Part shown: one piece after another, positions 11,083-13,599 of the stretch | How the letters are laid out: every line of letters begins with the position of its first letter | Position numbering within the stretch: position 1 is the stretch's first letter | NCBI GenBank assembly: GCA_026770585.1 | Contig: MU646363.1 | Coordinates: 613,691-627,289, forward strand | From: Baffinella frigidus | Taxonomy: Eukaryota > Cryptophyceae > Cryptomonadales > Baffinellaceae | Reading direction: 5' to 3' | Length of the DNA stretch: 13,599 nt | The notes under the pieces: model-generated | Database searches by the model: none | Told to the model about the DNA's origin: nothing | The model's input: only the letters and a program-made list of their open reading frames with translations | Program-made: the position numbers and the translations under genes

Positions 11083-11200
11083 TGCCTGAGTTTTATTCTG
11101 GCCCGTGCTTAAAAGTATTGAAGAGCAGAAAGCCAGTACAAAAGGGCGAATATAAAACCTTGATGACGAGCCAGGATAAAAGTCAGGCAGAGCTAGACTA

Positions 11201-11369
11201 CTACGCGGGAGAGCTACCTGTGATTTTACGCCCTGCGTCCATCTATTATTTCCCCTTGAAATCGGCAAAAGTTGCCGGAAATGCCCACAAATAATTGACT
11301 TTGACGGAAAAGTATCCGCAGGATATGGGTTAAAAGGGCTCCAAGAAACCGCCTAGCCCTCCCCCGTAG
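11201..11369 (+). mobile_element. Element N, copy 2
   Basis: 169 bp, exactly as long as the nested copy at 5758-5926, with CTACGCGGGAGAGC and CTCCCCCGTAG ends and TA on both sides (11199-11200, 11370-11371). Confidence 0.85.
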
Positions 11370-11371
11370 TA

Positions 11372-11705
11372 CTACTACACGAAGTTCTTGCTCCGAGAAC
11401 TCATCTTCATACAAAGTGATGCTGCTCCATAAAAAGTGACAGTGGTCTACGGATCCTTCGAGACCCCCATAAGCTGGGGGCGCGTGATCAAGTTGGTACC
11501 TGAAAAAAGCCAAAAGTTGCTGCAAATTTGTACCATAAAACAGGGAAATCAACTTCCGGGCTCATCAAATGAGGCGCCCGATTTAATCGAGACAGAGCTA
11601 GACAGAGGGCTATCTCAGAAAAGAAGTTATTAACAGGCTTACGAGGAAACGGGGGAAAACATATTTCCTATAAAGTGGATAACAGGATTAAGAGGAAACT
11701 TGGGA
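11372..11705. other. Gene-free stretch
   Basis: Short ORFs only. A diverged 49-bp-offset duplication is seen (acaggcttacgaggaaac at 11634, acaggattaagaggaaac at 11683), together with a scrap of the family-B end (CTATCTCAGAAAAG at 11611). Nothing else is recognised. Confidence 0.5.
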
Positions 11706-11854
11706 AACGAAGGGATTCCCGGTCAGATTCTGCCCGAGTTTCCGTTACCTTAACTGTAGGAACCCCCCTATTTCCCTACGCTATTGCCTACCGTAGGGTC
11801 GTATGTCTTATCACGTATGGGTTATTCGAAATCCCCTTGAAGTCCGCTGTGTGG
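11706..11854 (-). mobile_element. MITE family H, copy 3, reversed and truncated
   Basis: Reads as the reverse of the family: CGAAGGGATT... CCCGAGTTTCCGTTACC ... TTGCCTACCGTAGGG ... AGTCCGCTGTGTGG. The left terminal CCACACAGCGGGCTT is missing. Confidence 0.75.
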
Positions 11855-12040
11855 GACACCAGCCCGCACACTTCTTCTTCTTTATTACTCTCGATACAGG
11901 TCCTAAACGAGGCCCTTGAGCCTTGAGTTGAGTGATACAAAAGTCCATGATCCTTAAGAAACGGGTGCGCCTCAGAGACAAGAGCTATGCCATTTGGCAA
12001 AGCTCTCAGCCCGCACACGCGATCTCTTTGCTCCGTAGCA

Positions 12041-12098
12041 GCTTATCATCGGGGTTTCAAGCCCTTGTTCTCAAGGGCTTGAACCCCCGATGATAAGC
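12041..12098. repeat. 27-bp stem hairpin
   Basis: GCTTATCATCGGGGTTTCAA(GCCCTTG), a 4-nt loop TTCT, then the complement with one mismatch. It is followed to 12155 by several CAAGGA/TCCTTGG repeats. No T-run or gene is adjacent, so it is not evidently a terminator. Confidence 0.8.
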
Positions 12099-12263
12099 TT
12101 GGTTCCCAAGGATTTGTAGCCCTTGGATTTGTACCAAGGAATCAAGGAAATCCTTGCCGAGCCATCTATCCACCCGTAGGAAACTCGTATGTCCCTACGG
12201 ATTTCCTACCGTAGGGAACTATAGAATGCGTAAACGGGGTTTGTTCCTTCGGATAACCCCTTC

Positions 12264-12458
12264 CGCCCTGGAGGGGACTTGCGGCCAATCCCGAATAACC
12301 CTTTATCGCAAAAGTTGACATGATTTATACCACTAAAATACGTATTAGACCTTTGTGTACCAGATCCATTCATCACGGGCACGCCACATTGTGGCGCCAT
12401 CTCCAAGGGGAGTTGACCTCAGAATGCTCAAAATACCACAATGTTCCATCCAGGGTGG
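12264..12458 (+). mobile_element. MITE family I, copy 2
   Basis: 195 bp, same length and orientation as 10888-11082, with a handful of substitutions. The left end is slightly diverged (CGCCCTGGAGG). Confidence 0.88.
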
Positions 12459-12592
12459 TTAAGCTGTTTCGGTTTGCTGGGGAACGCCGAGAGGCGCCAG
12501 TCTTACCTGATTTAGTGTATCACACTCCTGTGCTTTGTGGGGTGTGGGTTTGGTGCTAGGGTGCAGCTATGGCGAGGCTAAGATTCAACCAA

Positions 12593-12760
12593 CCACCAAC
12601 CCTCACGGTTTGGGCAAATGGTCGAATTTGGCGGTACGTAATGCCCTTGCAGACTGCCGGATTCCGGCGTCGGTTATTTTTTAAACTCCAAAAGCAAGGT
12701 GTTTAGAGTTTTAAAACTGGTACGTAATTTCCCATTTGCCCAAACCGTGAGGGCTGGTGG
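12593..12760. mobile_element. Element J with 29-bp terminal inverted repeats
   Basis: CCACCAACCCTCACGGTTTG(GGCAAATGG) faces its near-exact complement at 12732-12760; 168 bp in all. The outer flank 12765-12775 repeats AACCCTCACGG once more. Confidence 0.85.
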
Positions 12761-12778
12761 AACCAACCCTCACGGGAA

Positions 12779-13023
12779 GACCAAACGATTGATTTTGTAT
12801 TTAACGTTTACCCCGACAGACTCCCGGATTTCATACGCAAACACTTTTAATTTATAAGAAATCTTCAAGGCGATTTTGGCCACTTTAGAGAGAATAATCA
12901 CACTATTCTCTCTAAAGTGGCCAAAATCGCCTTGAAGATTTTTTATAAATCAAAAGTGTTTGCGTATGAGATTTGGGGGATCTGTTGGGGTAAATCTTCA
13001 AATATAAAATCGATCATTTGGTC
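12779..13023. repeat. 245-bp near-perfect palindrome K
   Basis: Arms of about 118 bp (12779-12896 and 12904-13023) around a 7-nt loop, ATCACAC. The inner 60 bp (ATCTTCAAGGCGATTTTGGC, CACTTTAGAGAGAATA) is almost exact; the outer part is more diverged. The minus-strand ORF at 12943-13317 crosses K and H2 and is not a gene. Confidence 0.88.
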
Positions 13024-13029
13024 CTCCCG

Positions 13030-13190
13030 CCACACAGCGGACTTCGAAGGGATTTCGCATAACCCTTCAGCGACAAGACCTAGGACCGTACGGTAGGCAA
13101 TCCGTAGGGACATAGGGGGGATCCTACGGATAAGGTAACAGAAACTCGGGCTCTCAGAGCCCGAAAATCCCTTCGAAGCCCGCTGTGTGG
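13030..13190 (+). mobile_element. MITE family H, copy 2
   Basis: 161 bp, CCACACAGCGGACTTCGAAG and complement ends, interior CGGTAGGCAATCCGTAGGG plus a CTCGGGCTCTCAGAGCCCGA hairpin not present in copy 1. It abuts palindrome K with six bases between. Confidence 0.88.
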
Positions 13191-13315
13191 GTGGGTTGGT
13201 CGTATCAACACCCGATTGTCCGCTCGCTAGACATGCGCCTCTTGCCAAGTTCCACAGCGGTTCTGATCCGGGCAAAGTTCGTACCACGACGATAGCTAAT
13301 CTCATCCCGCCAGGC

Positions 13316-13472
13316 ATTTAAATTAAATGCTCGAAATGCATACTTGTGGCGTCAGAAGTTAAATGCTCGAAATGCACACTTTTGGCGTCAGAAGTTGCCA
13401 GAAGTTGCCAATTTGGCCACTTCAGGCAGAGTCTGATGCCAAAAGTATGCATTTCGAGCATTTAATCTAAAT
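13316..13472. mobile_element. Element L with about 42-bp inverted repeats and an internal duplication
   Basis: Left ATTTAAATTAAATGCTCGAA... GGCGTCAGA faces TCTGATGCC... TTCGAGCATTTAATCTAAAT. The left half carries an extra tandem copy of TAAATGCTCGAAATGCACAC plus TTTTGGCGTCAGAAGTT. Confidence 0.8.
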
Positions 13473-13542
13473 GGATGGGGGGATGAAATCCAAACAGGCG
13501 TTGCGCGCTCCGGGTAAAGCTCGCGTTGCTCTTCCGTCGCAC

Positions 13543-13599
13543 GGGAGAGAGAGAGAGAGAGAGAGAGATAGATATATATATATAGAGAGAGGGGGGGGG
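13543..13599. repeat. GA/TA microsatellite ending in poly-G
   Basis: (GA)n, (TA)n, (GA)n then nine G to the last base. Together with 1-62 it suggests the window is a contig ending in low-complexity DNA at both sides. Confidence 0.9.

Noticed and set aside
10525-11268. Minus-strand 247-codon ORF
   Set aside because: Its middle is the reverse translation of MITE I (the same peptide appears from the second copy at 12206-12406), and its start lies in element N.
12041-12098. Rho-independent terminator
   Set aside because: A strong hairpin but no T-run, no upstream gene and a eukaryotic setting.
12943-13317. Minus-strand 124-codon ORF
   Set aside because: Composed of palindrome K and MITE H2 sequence; the MSLRIAY peptide recurs in the other H copies.

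Overview
The window looks like nuclear DNA of a eukaryotic alga. It has spliced genes with GT-AG introns, plant-type telomere-like repeats (CCCTAAA/TTTAGGG and a CCCCAAA variant), a GC-rich organelle-targeted OPR-type helical-repeat gene, many short inverted-repeat transposons and long microsatellites. There is no operon layout, and I recognised no ribosomal, tRNA or CRISPR signal. OPR proteins are typical of algae. I have only an unverified impression that it could be a cryptophyte or a similar secondary-plastid alga; the sequence does not settle the taxon. Both ends of the window are microsatellite, which is where assemblies tend to break.

Positions 1-5410 hold the 3' part of a plus-strand HINT-type histidine-triad gene. 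Its exons are 347-397, 1760-1854 and 3644-3740, in consistent phases, and they end in the HVHMHLL triad and a WPPG C-terminus. The introns (about 1.4 and 1.8 kb) and the DNA after the stop are filled with partial copies of the same exons: at least three copies of the second exon's acceptor, and about eight copies of pieces of the last exon. These copies are mixed with telomere-like repeats and inserted MITEs (families B, D and a 142-bp fold-back).

Positions 3316-7872 are a MITE nest. The main family (A, about 121 bp, TA target duplication, ends CAGGGGTACCTCGCTCATAA) has about ten complete, nested, folded-back or broken copies. It is interspersed with a second palindromic family (E, two copies plus a fragment), a 26-bp tandem repeat, a perfect 34-bp inverted repeat and a CT/CG/CA microsatellite.

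Positions 7964-10123 hold a minus-strand OPR gene (619 codons, one 121-nt intron made of TTTAGGG-like repeats). It probably acts on organelle RNA. Its ninth 38-residue module is cut by an in-frame TAG, and the remains of that module and of a tenth lie downstream.

Positions 10124-13599 contain no gene I can support. This part holds further non-autonomous elements (families I and H, element N, a 168-bp element J, a 245-bp near-perfect palindrome K, element L) in unannotated DNA. No transposase gene is visible anywhere, so all the elements depend on enzymes encoded elsewhere. The two genes show no evident functional link.
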